NCBI GenBank assembly: GCA_036265815.1
Contig: DATAOI010000062.1
Location: forward strand, 1-59,720
Direction of reading: 5' to 3'
Source of the DNA: Gemmatimonadales bacterium
GTDB lineage: Bacteria > Gemmatimonadota > Gemmatimonadetes > Gemmatimonadales > GWC2-71-9
Length of the DNA stretch: 59,720 bases
In this document: positions 24,456 to 34,324 of the stretch, in pieces
How the letters are laid out: the number at the start of each line of letters is the position of its first letter
How positions within the stretch are numbered: the first letter of the stretch is position 1
Notes under the pieces: model-generated
Databases searched by the model: none
What the model was told of the DNA's origin: nothing
Seen by the model: the letters and a program-made list of their open reading frames with translations, nothing else
Translations under genes and position numbers: made by a program

Positions 24456-27299
24456 CTAGTCGAGCACCTTGCGCAGGAATTCCCCCGTGTGGCTGCCCGG
24501 AACGGCGGCCACTTCCTCGGGCGTTCCGGCCGCCACGACGGTACCCCCACGCTCGCCCCCTTCAGGCCCCAGGTCGATGATCCAATCGGCCGTCTTGATG
24601 ACGTCGAGATTGTGCTCGATCACCACCACGGTATTGCCCTTGTCCACCAGGCGGTGCAGCACTTCGAGCAGCAAGCGGACGTCCTCGAAGTGCAGACCGG
24701 TGGTCGGCTCGTCCAGGATGTAGAGGGTGCGGCCGGTGTCGCGCTTGGCCAGCTCGGTAGCCAGCTTCACCCGCTGCGCCTCGCCGCCGGACAAGGTGGT
24801 GGCCGCCTGGCCCAGGTGGATGTAGCCCAGGCCCACGTCGTTCAGCAGCTCGAGCTTTTCTGCGATCCGGCGCTGGCTGGCGAAGAACTCCAGTGCGTCG
24901 GCCACGGTCAGGTCCAGCACGTCGGCGATGCTGCGCCCCTTGTAGCGCACCTCGAGCGTCTCCCGGTTGTAGCGCCGGCCCTTGCAGACCTCGCACGGCA
25001 CGTACACGTCGGGCAGGAAGTGCATCTCGATCTTGACCAGGCCATCGCCCTGGCAGGCCTCGCAGCGCCCTCCCTTGACGTTGAAGGAGAACCGCCCCGG
25101 TCCGTACCCCCGCATCTTGGCATCGGGAAGCTGGGTGAAGAGCTCGCGGATCGGGGTGAACAGGCCGGTGTAGGTGGCGGGGTTCGACCGCGGCGTACGG
25201 CCGATGGGACTCTGGTCGATGTCGATCACTTTGTCGATCTGGTCCAGCCCCTCGATCCGGGTGTGTGTCCCGGGCACGACCTTGGCGCGATAGAAATGCC
25301 GGGCCAGCGCCTGGTACAGAATGTCGGTAACCAGCGAGGACTTTCCCGAGCCCGACACGCCGGTCACCCCGACGAAGAGCCCGAGCGGAATCTCCACCGT
25401 GAGGTTCTTCAGGTTGTTGGCGCGCGCCCCCACGATCTTGAGCCGGTGCTTGGCCGGCGCCTCCCGCCGGCCCCGGGGCACCGGCACCCGGAGTTCGCCC
25501 CGGAGATAGCGGCCGGTGAGCGATTCGGGATGGCGGACGATCTCCTGCAACGTACCCTCCGCCACCACCTCTCCGCCGAAGCGGCCGGCCCGCGGCCCGA
25601 GGTCGATCAGGTGGTCGGCCGACTCGATGGTCTCGGCGTCGTGCTCCACCACGATCACGGTGTTGCCGAGGTCGCGGAGGCCTCGCAGGGTCCCCAGCAG
25701 GCGTTCGTTGTCGCGCTGGTGCAGGCCGATGCTGGGCTCATCCAGGATATAGAGCACCCCGACCAGCCGGGAGCCGATCTGGGTGGCCAGCCGGATCCGC
25801 TGGGTCTCTCCACCGGAGAGTGAGGTAGCGCCGCGTCCCAGCGTGAGGTAGTCGAGGCCCACGTCCCGGAGGAACCGGAGCCGGTCGATGACCTCCTTGA
25901 GGATAGGTCCGGCGATGTCCGCGTCGATCCCCGAGCTCCCGTTGGAGCGGAGCGGGATGGCCTCGAAGAAGTCGATCGCCCGCTCCACCGGCAGGTCCAC
26001 CACGTCGCCGATGCTCCGCCCATGGATCAGGACCGACAGGCTCTCGGGTCGGAGCCGCTTGCCGCCGCAGGTCTGGCAGGGCTGCTCGATCATGAACTCC
26101 TCGAGCGCGGTCCGCACTGCGTCGCTGCTGGACTCGCGATAGCGACGCTCGACGTTCTTGAGGATCCCCTCCCATTCGCTCTCGTACTCGCCACGCCCCC
26201 GGGCTCCATCGGTCTGAAAGCGGAACCGTCCTGGCGCTCCATAGAGCAGCGCCTGCCGGGCCGACTCGCTGATCTCGCCCCAGGGCGCATTGAGGTCGAA
26301 CTTGAACGCCTTGGCGAGGGTCGGGAGGACGACCTTCCGGAGATAGCCGCTGGGCTCCCCCCAGGGAAGGATCACGCCCTCCAGGATGGAGATGCTGGAA
26401 TCACCCAGCACCAGATCGGCGTTGATCTCGCGCCGGGTGCCGACGCCGTGGCAGTCGGGACAGGCGCCGAACGGCGAGTTGAAGGAGAACTGGCGCGGCT
26501 CGAGCTCGGGCAGCGAGAGTCCGCACGCCGGACAGGCGAACCGCTCCGAGAACATCACGGACTCGCGCTCGCCCGCGCGCCCGTAGCGAACCACCTCCAC
26601 GACCCCGTCGGCCGTCTTGAGCGCGGTCTCGATCGAGTCGTTGAGCCGCGAGCGGTCCTGTGCCCGCACCACCAGCCGGTCCACCACCACGCCGATATCG
26701 TGATTCCGCCGGCGCTGGAGCACGGGCACGCTGCCCAGATCGTAGGTTTCTCCATCCACCCGCACCCGGACGAACCCGCGCTTCCGCACGTCTTCCAGCA
26801 GCTCGCGAAACTCGCCTTTCCGGCCCCGCACCATCGGCGCGAGAACCTCGATCCGGGTGTCTTCCGGCCAGCCGAGCACGCTGTCGGTGATCTGCGCGGC
26901 GCTCTGCCGGGTGACCGGCGTGCCGTCGTTCGGACAGTGGGGGATGCCCACCCGGGCCCAGAGCAGCCGCAGGTAGTCGTAGATCTCGGTGACGGTGCCG
27001 ACGGTGGACCGGGGATTCTGTCCGGTGGTCTTCTGCTCGATCGAGATGGCGGGCGAGAGGCCCTCGATGGCGTCGACATCGGGCTTCTCCATCAGGCCGA
27101 GGAACTGCCGGGCGTACGCCGATAGCGACTCGACGTAGCGGCGCTGTCCCTCCGCGTAGATGGTGTCGAAGGCGAGCGAAGACTTGCCCGAGCCGGAGAG
27201 CCCGGTAATCACGGTGAGTCGGTTGCGCGGGATGGCCACCGAGATGTTCTTGAGGTTGTGCTCCCGCGCGCCCCGCACAACGAGAAATTCCTGAGCCAT
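24456..27299 (-). CDS. uvrA: Excinuclease ABC subunit A
   Basis: 947-residue UvrA, the damage-recognition ATPase of nucleotide excision repair. There are two ABC modules: Walker [11 protein letters not shown] (~32-41) and [10 protein letters not shown] (~645), and signatures [12 protein letters not shown] and [12 protein letters not shown]. Both zinc modules are intact ([10 protein letters not shown] with [12 protein letters not shown] with CEVCKG). Length and domain order are normal. It stands alone on the minus strand. The 144-base divergent gap to the TPR operon shows no LexA-type box that I could recognise. Confidence 0.98.
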   Translation of the reverse strand: MAQEFLVVRGAREHNLKNISVAIPRNRLTVITGLSGSGKSSLAFDTIYAEGQRRYVESLSAYARQFLGLMEKPDVDAIEGLSPAISIEQKTTGQNPRSTVGTVTEIYDYLRLLWARVGIPHCPNDGTPVTRQSAAQITDSVLGWPEDTRIEVLAPMVRGRKGEFRELLEDVRKRGFVRVRVDGETYDLGSVPVLQRRRNHDIGVVVDRLVVRAQDRSRLNDSIETALKTADGVVEVVRYGRAGERESVMFSERFACPACGLSLPELEPRQFSFNSPFGACPDCHGVGTRREINADLVLGDSSISILEGVILPWGEPSGYLRKVVLPTLAKAFKFDLNAPWGEISESARQALLYGAPGRFRFQTDGARGRGEYESEWEGILKNVERRYRESSSDAVRTALEEFMIEQPCQTCGGKRLRPESLSVLIHGRSIGDVVDLPVERAIDFFEAIPLRSNGSSGIDADIAGPILKEVIDRLRFLRDVGLDYLTLGRGATSLSGGETQRIRLATQIGSRLVGVLYILDEPSIGLHQRDNERLLGTLRGLRDLGNTVIVVEHDAETIESADHLIDLGPRAGRFGGEVVAEGTLQEIVRHPESLTGRYLRGELRVPVPRGRREAPAKHRLKIVGARANNLKNLTVEIPLGLFVGVTGVSGSGKSSLVTDILYQALARHFYRAKVVPGTHTRIEGLDQIDKVIDIDQSPIGRTPRSNPATYTGLFTPIRELFTQLPDAKMRGYGPGRFSFNVKGGRCEACQGDGLVKIEMHFLPDVYVPCEVCKGRRYNRETLEVRYKGRSIADVLDLTVADALEFFASQRRIAEKLELLNDVGLGYIHLGQAATTLSGGEAQRVKLATELAKRDTGRTLYILDEPTTGLHFEDVRLLLEVLHRLVDKGNTVVVIEHNLDVIKTADWIIDLGPEGGERGGTVVAAGTPEEVAAVPGSHTGEFLRKVLD

Positions 27300-27443
27300 A
27301 GCCCCGAAAGCTACCCGAAGCCCGCACCGGGGGTCAACGGGTGCCCGATCGGAAAATGCCGGCAGCGGTCACAGTATCGTCGTGGGTGGGCGATGGGCTC
27401 TCTTCCCGTTTCGAAGCTGCGCTTCTAGCATTCGGGCATCTCA

Positions 27444-28118
27444 ATGACATTCTTCTCTGACGGCTCCGCCGATCCCCCGCCGGCCGGAAGCGGTCCCGCC
27501 GTGGCCGAGCCGAGCGGTCTTGAGCGGGCGGACGCGCTCGCGCGGGGACCGCTTCCCGGAGCGGCCGTGCCCGTGTATCGTGCGCTGCTCGCCGCGGCGC
27601 CCGATCAGCTGGAAGCCCGTCTCCACCTGGCCAGACTGCTGGTGAGTCTCGACGACACCGCGGAGGCCCTGCAGGTCCTCTCCGACGGGCTCACCATGAC
27701 GCCGGACCAAACTGAGCTTCTAGTGCTGCGGGGCGGGCTCCACGGGCGGCTCCGCCACTACCTGGAAGCCGAGACGGATCTTCGGCGGGCGCTTCGGCTG
27801 CATCCGTCGCACGCGCCGGCGCATTTTGAGCTGGCGCTCCTCCTCTGGCGCAAGGGACTCATCGCGGAATCGGCTCATCACTTCCGCCGCTCGCTCGAGT
27901 TCCAGCCCGACAATCCGCGGACCCACTACTACCTGGGAGAGGCGCTCAACCAGGCCGGCGATCTCATCGGCGCGCGGACCGCGGTGTCGCGGGCATTGGA
28001 GCTGGACCCGGCCGACGCCAAGACCCACCAGTTGCTCGGCCGCATCCTCGATCGGCTCGGCCGCCCGGAAGAGGCTCGCGAGATGTATCGACGCGGGCGT
28101 GAGCTCGCCGAGTCGTGA
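27444..28118 (+). CDS. TPR protein, first gene of macro-ABC operon
   Basis: 224-residue tetratricopeptide-repeat protein. Repeats are evident from ~45 onwards (LARLLVSLDDTAEALQVLSD, HGRLRHYLEAETDLRRALRL, ALLLWRKGLIAESAHHFRRS, GEALNQAGDLIGARTAVSRA, GRILDRLGRPEEAREMYRRG), giving about five units. There is no signal peptide, so it is probably a cytosolic scaffold. Its stop overlaps the GTG of the macro-domain gene by four bases, and the three following genes are chained by similar overlaps, so the set should be one transcript. Confidence 0.85.
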   Translation: MTFFSDGSADPPPAGSGPAVAEPSGLERADALARGPLPGAAVPVYRALLAAAPDQLEARLHLARLLVSLDDTAEALQVLSDGLTMTPDQTELLVLRGGLHGRLRHYLEAETDLRRALRLHPSHAPAHFELALLLWRKGLIAESAHHFRRSLEFQPDNPRTHYYLGEALNQAGDLIGARTAVSRALELDPADAKTHQLLGRILDRLGRPEEAREMYRRGRELAES

Positions 28119-28612
28119 TCCGGGTCGTCGTGGATGATCTGGCGGCCCTCGCGGTGGACGCGGTGGTCCGGCCGGCGAACGCGAGCCTCGATCCGGCCAC
28201 GGCGGCCGCCTCCCGCATCGACGGACTCGCCGGGGACCGGTTCGCGCTCCAGCGCAGAATCAGCATGCCGCTGGAGGCCGGGGCCGCGGTCGTCACCGGG
28301 AGCGGTGAGCTCGCGGCGGACTACGTGGTGCACGCCGTCATCCTCGACGGCAACGCGCCGGTGGGCCGGGAGGTGGTCCGCCGGGCGCTGATCTCCGCCT
28401 GGCAGCGCGCCAGCGACTGGGGACTCGCCACCTTGGCGGCGCCGCTGATCGGGGCCGGGGCGGGACAGCTCTCGGTGGAGGAGTCCGCGGCGCTGCTGGC
28501 CGAGACGTTTCCCCGGCATGGACCGGCGGGCTGCCCGGCGGAGCTGCGCATCGTGGTGGCTGGTGAAGCGGAACGGGAAGTGGTCGAGGCCATCGTACGG
28601 AGGATGACGTGA
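28115..28612 (+). CDS. Macro-domain protein (ADP-ribose binding or hydrolase)
   Basis: 165-residue single-domain protein of the macro family. The N-terminal adenine/ribose-binding segment is VDAVVRPANASLDP (~13-26), with the Asn of the PANA motif. The phosphate loop is APLIGAGAGQLSVEESA (~108-124), the macro-domain hallmark. It could bind ADP-ribose or remove it from proteins or O-acetyl-ADP-ribose. There is no partner ADP-ribosyltransferase in the window. The GTG start overlaps the TPR stop, and the ABC ATPase gene starts four bases inside its end. Confidence 0.8.
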   Translation: MIRVVVDDLAALAVDAVVRPANASLDPATAAASRIDGLAGDRFALQRRISMPLEAGAAVVTGSGELAADYVVHAVILDGNAPVGREVVRRALISAWQRASDWGLATLAAPLIGAGAGQLSVEESAALLAETFPRHGPAGCPAELRIVVAGEAEREVVEAIVRRMT

Positions 28613-29367
28613 TCCGGTTGACCGCGCTCACCAAGCGCTACGGCAAGTTCACCGCGGTGGACGGCCTCGATCTCGATGTCCAGCGGGGCGAGCTCTTCGG
28701 GCTGCTGGGGCCCAATGGCGCGGGCAAGACGACGTCGCTCAGGATGATCGCCGGTATTCTCCGGCCCACCAGCGGCACCATCACGGTGGGCGGCATCGAT
28801 ATTCAGACGCGGCCGCTGGAGGCCAAGGCCCGGTTGGGCTACATCCCCGACCGGCCCTTCGTGTACGACAAGCTTACCGGCCGGGAGTTTCTCCGCTTCG
28901 CGGCGGCGCTCTACGGCCAGCAGGGGCCGACGATCGAGCGGCGGATCGACGATCTGCTCGAGCTCTTCGAGCTGGCGCCCTGGAAGGACGAGCTGACCGA
29001 GGCCTACAGCCACGGCATGCGGCAGAAGCTGATTATTTGCGGCTCGCTGGTGCACCGCCCCGAGGTGATCGTGGTGGACGAGCCGATGGTCGGACTGGAT
29101 CCCAAGAGCGCCCGGCTGCTCAAGGACCTCTTTCGCCAGTTCGTCGACCGGGGCGGGACGGTCCTCATGAGCACGCATACCATGGAGGTGGCGGAGGTCA
29201 TGTGCGACCGGATCGCCATCGTATATCGGGGAAAGATCGCCGCGCAGGGCACCATGGCCGAGCTGCGGGAGCAGACCGCGTCGGGACAGACCAGCCTGGA
29301 GGACCTCTTCCTCAAGCTCACGGGCGGGCTGCAGGCCCACCAGCTCGACGCCGTGCTCGATGCCTGA
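28609..29367 (+). CDS. ABC transporter ATP-binding protein
   Basis: 252-residue ATPase of an ABC-2-type exporter. Walker A is GPNGAGKTTSL (~37-47), the signature region reads EAYSHGMRQKL (~134-144; SHGMRQK replaces the usual LSGGQ), Walker B is VIVVDEPMVGLD (~153-164), and the H-loop is STHTMEV. The degenerate signature is common in the CcmA/DRA-type exporter group. The GTG start has a good Shine-Dalgarno (GGAGG). It overlaps the macro gene and the permease gene, which supplies its membrane partner. Confidence 0.92.
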   Translation: MIRLTALTKRYGKFTAVDGLDLDVQRGELFGLLGPNGAGKTTSLRMIAGILRPTSGTITVGGIDIQTRPLEAKARLGYIPDRPFVYDKLTGREFLRFAAALYGQQGPTIERRIDDLLELFELAPWKDELTEAYSHGMRQKLIICGSLVHRPEVIVVDEPMVGLDPKSARLLKDLFRQFVDRGGTVLMSTHTMEVAEVMCDRIAIVYRGKIAAQGTMAELREQTASGQTSLEDLFLKLTGGLQAHQLDAVLDA

Positions 29368-31072
29368 GCCCTCCGCGAGACGTCTACCGCCTCAGCCCAG
29401 CCTGTGGACCATCCTCACGCCGATCTGGCGCGGGGCGGCGGCCCGTATGCGGCAGGAGCGAAACGCCTCCTGGCCCAAGCTGTTGCTGCTCGGGGTGACC
29501 GGGATCGGGTTCTGGTCGGCGCTCTTCGGTGTGGCCTATCGGGTGCTGTACTACACCCGCGGTGTGGCCGACATCGGCGACCTCCTCGCCGCCAAGGTGC
29601 TCGGCATCATCCTGCTGGCCTTTCTCTCCATTCTGCTCCTCTCCAACGTGATCACGGCGCTCTCGACCTTCTTCCTGGCCAAGGACCTGGACCTGCTGGT
29701 GAGCGCTCCGATCGGCTGGTACCGGCTGTACCTCTGCAAGCTGGGCGAGACCGTGGTGCACTCGTCCTGGATGGTGGCCTTGCTGGCGCTGCCGATCCTC
29801 ACGGCCTACGGCATGGCCTATCACGGGGGACCACTCTTCCCGCTGGTGGCCCTCGTGGCATTCGTCCCGTTCCTGGTGCTGCCGGCGGCGGTGGGCACCG
29901 TGTTCACAGTGCTCCTGGTCAACGTCTTTCCCGCCCGCCGGACCCGCGAGCTGCTCGGCCTGGTGGCCATCAGCGGCCTGGCAGTCGCGGTGCTGCTGCT
30001 CCGCTTCATCCGGCCGGAGCAGCTCGCCCGACCGGAGGGATTCCGCAACTTCGTCGATTATCTCGCCGTGCTCCGCACGCCGACCAGTCCCTGGCTGCCC
30101 AGCGAGTGGGCGTCGGCGATCCTCATGAACTGGCTCACCCGGGTGGGGGACCCACTGCCGATCATGCGGATCTGGGGCGCCGCGGTGCTGGTGTTGGCGG
30201 CCGGGGCGGCGGTGCATCGGGAGCTCTTCTATTCGGGATTCTCGAAGGCACAGGAAGGGGCCGAGCGGAAGGTGCGCCGCCCTCTGCGGGGGCCGCTCTC
30301 CTCCGCGCTCCGCTGGTTGCCGCCGATCAAGCGGGAGTTCATCCTCAAGGACCTGCGGCTCTTCTTCCGCGACAACTCCCAGTGGAGCCAGCTGATCCTG
30401 CTGGCGGTGCTGCTGCTGGTCTACCTCTTCAACATCAACTCCCTCCCGATCCATTCGGGGGAGCGGGTGCCGTTCGGCCTGGTCACCATCGTCTCCTTCC
30501 TCAACATGGGTCTCGCGGGGTTCGTGCTGGCGGCGGTGGCCGCCCGCTTCGTGTTCCCGGGGATCTCGCTCGAGGGGCGTCAGATGTGGCTGCTCCGCTC
30601 CAGCCCGCTGGATCCGGAGGCGATGCTCTGGAGCAAGTACTGGATCGGCACCGTGCCGCTGCTGCTGCTCGCGCTGATCATTACCATCTTCACCAACTAC
30701 CTGCTGCAGGTGAGCCCCTTCATGATGGCGCTGAGCGTCGGCACCATCGTGCTCTACACTCTCGCGGTGAGCGCCATGGCCCTCACCTTCGGGGTGTTCT
30801 ATCCCCAGTTCGGCACCGCCAACGCCGCTCAGATCCCCACCAGCTTCGGCGGCGTGGTCTACATGATGAGCAGCATGATCCTGCTGGCGACGATCATCAT
30901 GATCGAGGCGATCCCGGTGACCGCGGTCCTGCGGGCCTGGCAGCGGCATGACGCGGTGGGGATCACGCCGGAGCTGGTCCTGGCGGGAGGGGCGGTGGTG
31001 GCGGTCTGCGTGAGCGCGACCCTGGTGCCGCTCCGGATGAGCGCCCGGCGACTGGAACGAATGGAGTGGTAG
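29360..31072 (+). CDS. ABC exporter membrane protein (putative ABC exporter family)
   Basis: 570-residue polytopic protein with about twelve hydrophobic segments in two halves (LLLLGVTGIGFWSALFGVAY onwards, and WSQLILLAVLLLVYLFNINS onwards). A hydrophilic middle carries the KREFILKDLRLFFRDNSQWS segment typical of large ABC-2-like exporter permeases. It starts eight bases inside the ATPase gene. Together they would form an exporter; the substrate is unknown. Linkage to the TPR and macro proteins is unusual. Confidence 0.85.
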   Translation: MPEPSARRLPPQPSLWTILTPIWRGAAARMRQERNASWPKLLLLGVTGIGFWSALFGVAYRVLYYTRGVADIGDLLAAKVLGIILLAFLSILLLSNVITALSTFFLAKDLDLLVSAPIGWYRLYLCKLGETVVHSSWMVALLALPILTAYGMAYHGGPLFPLVALVAFVPFLVLPAAVGTVFTVLLVNVFPARRTRELLGLVAISGLAVAVLLLRFIRPEQLARPEGFRNFVDYLAVLRTPTSPWLPSEWASAILMNWLTRVGDPLPIMRIWGAAVLVLAAGAAVHRELFYSGFSKAQEGAERKVRRPLRGPLSSALRWLPPIKREFILKDLRLFFRDNSQWSQLILLAVLLLVYLFNINSLPIHSGERVPFGLVTIVSFLNMGLAGFVLAAVAARFVFPGISLEGRQMWLLRSSPLDPEAMLWSKYWIGTVPLLLLALIITIFTNYLLQVSPFMMALSVGTIVLYTLAVSAMALTFGVFYPQFGTANAAQIPTSFGGVVYMMSSMILLATIIMIEAIPVTAVLRAWQRHDAVGITPELVLAGGAVVAVCVSATLVPLRMSARRLERMEW

Positions 31073-31087
31073 CCGGGCGGCTCCAGG

Positions 31088-31672
31088 CTACATGCCCGAC
31101 GGCATCATGATGTGGGCCTTCGGCGTGCCCGGAAACATGATCCAGGGCCCGTCCTGGACCGGTTCCGCCGAGAGGCCGGTCGAGGCGGCGGTGGCGTTGG
31201 GGATGTAGACCACGAAGAGCGGCCTCGCCTTGGGCGCGGTGCCGGTGGCCGGGTCGAAGCTTCCCGCAGGACCGGTGAGCGAGTACAGCATGGCCGCGCT
31301 GGCCGGCATCGCGAGCTTGCCGCTGCGAGCCTCGGCGAAGCGGACGCTGTCCACCGAGTCACCGGTCACCCCCGCGGCGCGCAATGCACGGCCTCGAGCC
31401 ATGAACGGCTCCAGCGAGCGGTGGTAGCAGGCGACATGAAACTGCTTCTCCTCAGGATTGCTCGCCAGGCACACCATCGACCCTGTGCCCTTCCGCAGCT
31501 CGACCAGCTTCCCTTTCGAGACGTAGCCCAGCACCGTCGCGTCCTGCCGTAACTCCTTGGGCAGGGCGAGCACGGCTGCGGCGATCTGTTGCTCTGCCGG
31601 CGGCACCTGGGCGCATGCGGTTGCGGTACCGAGCGCCAGCGCCAGTACGCCGGCCGAGAGTCCTGGATTCAT
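31088..31672 (-). CDS. Secreted hypothetical protein, 194 aa
   Basis: Not recognised. The N-terminus is a signal peptide (MNPGLSAGVLALALGTATAC), and the Cys at 20 could make it a lipoprotein. The mature part has KGTGSMVCLASNPEEKQFHV and ACYHRSLEPFMARGRALRAA, with Cys residues that may form a disulfide, and ends GTPKAHIMMPSGM. It is convergent with the exporter permease; a 6-bp hairpin (GTAGCC / GGCTAC) overlaps the two gene ends. Function is unknown. Confidence 0.75.
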   Translation of the reverse strand: MNPGLSAGVLALALGTATACAQVPPAEQQIAAAVLALPKELRQDATVLGYVSKGKLVELRKGTGSMVCLASNPEEKQFHVACYHRSLEPFMARGRALRAAGVTGDSVDSVRFAEARSGKLAMPASAAMLYSLTGPAGSFDPATGTAPKARPLFVVYIPNATAASTGLSAEPVQDGPWIMFPGTPKAHIMMPSGM

Positions 31673-31875
31673 AGCGTCCTTCCTCGGGTTGGTGATCAGA
31701 CTGCTGGAGCATGCGGCCTGAGCGCCGCCACCGCAATCCCAGCCGCTTCGCCCCCTTTTCGGTTCCGCTCGGCAGAATCCCGATCCCGGACCACGATCCC
31801 ACCGCTCGTACCTTGGGCGCGCCGTCGAACCCCTGCGCGGGCCGTCAGCGCGAGTGACCCACTCAAGGAGGAGCC

Positions 31876-33081
31876 ATGCCCCGCCTCATTCGACTCGCAA
31901 CTTTCACCCTGCTGGCCGCGGCCATCGGCTGCGGCGAGCGTGGCACACCCACCCAGCCGGTCGACGGCGTCGCCGTCGGAGCCACTCACGCGGCCACACC
32001 CGGACGCTCCGCCGACGAGCGGGCCATCCGCGAGCGCCTCGCCCACCGCCTCGCCCGCGCGATGGCGGATGCCGGATTCCGTGCCTACCTCAAGTCGGAG
32101 CTGGATCGGTCCACCGTCCGAGAGCACAAGGTACAGTTTCAGCGGTTCCTCGCCGGTGGCAACCGGCGGGCGCTGCGCCAAGTGGCACGGTTGAATGGCG
32201 AAGCGGAGGCCGGCGTCGAAACGGATGCGCGCCAGGCCATTTCGCTGGAGCTCTACCTGCCGGTGCCGGCGCACCGGGCGCGGTGGACCGGCGGGGAAAA
32301 CATCCTGGTGGCCACGGAGCGGGAGGATCGTGAAGCTCCGGTGGCGTATGACATTCGGGGGCGCCGGCGGATCCTGCGCGCCGACCAGCCACCGGACATG
32401 CCCGTCCTCGCCCTGGTTCCGGTCGAGACCGACTTCGACCACCCCGCTGCCGCCCCGTTCATCTGCTGCTCCACGGGCGGCACGACTGCGCCCCCGGGTC
32501 TCTACATGACCGCCAGCCACTTCGTCCAGGATTTTGAAGGTTGGTTGAAGGGCAGCCCAGAATATGAGATCCACATCCTGGGCCAGTCGGGCGCCACCGA
32601 CTCGCTCACCAGCTATCAATGCGCCGGAGAGCACGCCGGCGGTTACTACGCCTTCGACCAGAACAGCCTGGAGTGGACCGGCAGCGTGCTGCTCTTCACC
32701 CAGACCCAGCTGAACTCGTACAAGAGCCAGCATCCTGGACAGAATTTCCGGATCGTCGCGTTCGAGGACGATGACGGCGCCTGCAGCATCCGGCTCGACG
32801 GGGAGCGGTTCAAGACGTTTCAGAACACCCTGCAGAACAGCTACCCCAATCTGACCGGCGGAAAGGACACGCTCACCGGCGGCCTGACCAAGCTCATCAA
32901 GCGGGCCAACGCGCTGCAGAAGATCCTGCGGGCGGCCTACTCGTTCATCACCTCGCAGGACGATCTGATCGGCAACGCCATCGAGGACGTGGTGGTTGGC
33001 GAGTACCACAGCGGCTTCAACTGGATCGTCCGCGGGGAGAACAACGTCACCAACGGGTGGCTCAAACTTCAAATGCGGTGA
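31876..33081 (+). CDS. Hypothetical lipoprotein, 401 aa
   Basis: Not recognised. The signal ends in a lipobox (LLAAAIGCGERG, Cys 19). Residues ~45-120 are charged and helical; the middle contains DMPVLALVPVETDF and FICCSTGGTTAPPGLYMT; the C-terminal third is more folded-looking (VLLFTQTQLNSYKSQHPGQN, then FRIVAFEDDDGACSIRLDGE). The Shine-Dalgarno is nearly perfect (AAGGAGG at 31865-31871), which suggests high expression. The 203-base gap upstream holds no other gene. The barrel-like gene starts five bases after its stop, so the two are probably co-expressed at the envelope. Confidence 0.8.
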   Translation: MPRLIRLATFTLLAAAIGCGERGTPTQPVDGVAVGATHAATPGRSADERAIRERLAHRLARAMADAGFRAYLKSELDRSTVREHKVQFQRFLAGGNRRALRQVARLNGEAEAGVETDARQAISLELYLPVPAHRARWTGGENILVATEREDREAPVAYDIRGRRRILRADQPPDMPVLALVPVETDFDHPAAAPFICCSTGGTTAPPGLYMTASHFVQDFEGWLKGSPEYEIHILGQSGATDSLTSYQCAGEHAGGYYAFDQNSLEWTGSVLLFTQTQLNSYKSQHPGQNFRIVAFEDDDGACSIRLDGERFKTFQNTLQNSYPNLTGGKDTLTGGLTKLIKRANALQKILRAAYSFITSQDDLIGNAIEDVVVGEYHSGFNWIVRGENNVTNGWLKLQMR

Positions 33082-33086
33082 GCCCC

Positions 33087-33692
33087 ATGCACGCATTCCA
33101 CGCTCGCGCCGTCCTGTCCGCGTTGTTCGCCGTGGCGGGGTTGCCCCGTCCCAGCGTCGCGCAGTGGGCCGTGGCGGCGGAGATCGGGTCCGCCCGGTTC
33201 TGGGGCGCGTCGGCGGAGATAGGCGGACGCCACTCGTTCCGGCCGTACCGGCCCACCGTGGTCGGAGTTGGCCTGGCCTACTCGCGAGGGGGCGTGGGCG
33301 TGGGGCTGCGGTTCCAGTACGCGGGGTCGAGCCTCGCATTGGAAGGAGATGACGCCGTCGTGGCTGCCAAGGGTGCCCTCGACGTGTACGGCATCTCCCC
33401 GGAAATCGCACTCGGGGTTACCCGGCTCGGTCCCGCGAGCCGGGTCAGGCTCTACGCCGGCCCGCTGCTCGAGCTGTGGAAGCTGGCGGGCCAGACGTCG
33501 CACCTCCGGCTGGGCGTCTCGGCGGCGCTCGGTCTGGACGTGCCGCTGGGCAATCGATTGGCCGGCAACATGCGGGCAGGAATGGCCGTCACACCCGCGT
33601 CGCCCTTCGCCCGGGAAGACCTGGATCCAAGCTTCGAGCCCCGGGCGTTGTGGCGGCGCACGCTCAGCGCCAGCCTGACGTATCGCCTCTAG
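33087..33692 (+). CDS. Putative small outer-membrane beta-barrel protein
   Basis: 201-residue protein with a signal peptide (VLSALFAVAGLPRPSVAQ). Alternating amphipathic strands follow (GVGLAYSRGGVGVGLRFQYA, VRLYAGPLLELWKL, LRLGVSAALGLDVPLGNRLA), ending in a terminal strand with aromatic/Leu character (LSASLTYRL). This pattern fits an 8-stranded barrel, though no family is recognised. I placed the start at the ATG five bases after the previous stop; the frame is open ten residues further upstream into the lipoprotein gene. Confidence 0.7.
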   Translation: MHAFHARAVLSALFAVAGLPRPSVAQWAVAAEIGSARFWGASAEIGGRHSFRPYRPTVVGVGLAYSRGGVGVGLRFQYAGSSLALEGDDAVVAAKGALDVYGISPEIALGVTRLGPASRVRLYAGPLLELWKLAGQTSHLRLGVSAALGLDVPLGNRLAGNMRAGMAVTPASPFAREDLDPSFEPRALWRRTLSASLTYRL

Positions 33693-33754
33693 TGAAGCTC
33701 GAAGAGTTACTGAAGCACCTCGGCAACGTCAGGCACGCAGCCCTGGGCCGCGGG

Positions 33755-34324
33755 TCACGCCGCCACCTGGCTGCCGCACTGCTCGCAGAACTGACTGTCC
33801 GGACCGAGCGGGGCACCGCAGCGGTCGCAGGTGCCGGCCACCGGAAGGCGGCGGCCGCAGGAAGAGCAGAACACCGCGTCCGGCTCCGGCCGCGGGCCGC
33901 ACACCGAACACGAGGGCATGCCCGGCGACGCGTCGGCCGGCGAAAGATCGCCCGGCGACAGATCGCGCGGTAGCGGATCGCCCGGCGAGCCCAGCCTCGC
34001 AGCGGAGCGGAGGACGCGAGTCCTGGCAGCGATCATGAGCTCGAGATCGTCGGGCGCCACCGCCGACTCGGCGCGCAACGCGTCGAGGGCGGCGGCGGTG
34101 TACCTGGACTTGAGCAGCTCGTAGTCGGCGTCCGATAGCTTGCCGGTCTCCCGGTCGAACTCGATCTCCTTGAGCGCGGCCAGCGCAATGCCCTTGGGAG
34201 TCTCCTCCGGATCGAGCGGCTCGAACACCGGAGCCACGTTGCGGGCCGGGCGGAGGAGCGGCTGCAGCACCGTCCAGACCGCCGCCAGCCCTACCAGCGC
34301 CGCCACGGCCGCCTCCCAGGTCAT
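33755..34324 (-). CDS. Membrane-anchored double zinc-ribbon protein of the ccm cluster
   Basis: 189-residue protein with one N-terminal TM helix (AAVAALVGLAAVWTVLQPLL). A CcmI-like helical segment follows (KGIALAALKEIEFDRETGKL and SDADYELLKSRYTAAALDAL, ~44-83), then a Pro/Asp-Leu-Ser linker and two C-terminal zinc ribbons (Cys 139/142/153/156 and 166/169/180/183). The ATG overlaps the ccmH stop by one base, which ties it to cytochrome c maturation. The N-terminal part resembles the CcmI N-terminal region; the zinc ribbons are unusual for that role. Confidence 0.8.
   Translation of the reverse strand: MTWEAAVAALVGLAAVWTVLQPLLRPARNVAPVFEPLDPEETPKGIALAALKEIEFDRETGKLSDADYELLKSRYTAAALDALRAESAVAPDDLELMIAARTRVLRSAARLGSPGDPLPRDLSPGDLSPADASPGMPSCSVCGPRPEPDAVFCSSCGRRLPVAGTCDRCGAPLGPDSQFCEQCGSQVAA

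Noticed and set aside
27300-27443. Possible LexA/SOS box near uvrA
   Set aside because: Only a weak 5-bp repeat (GAAGC/GCTTC) is present; it matches neither the CTGT-N8-ACAG nor the GAAC-N4-GTTC type.
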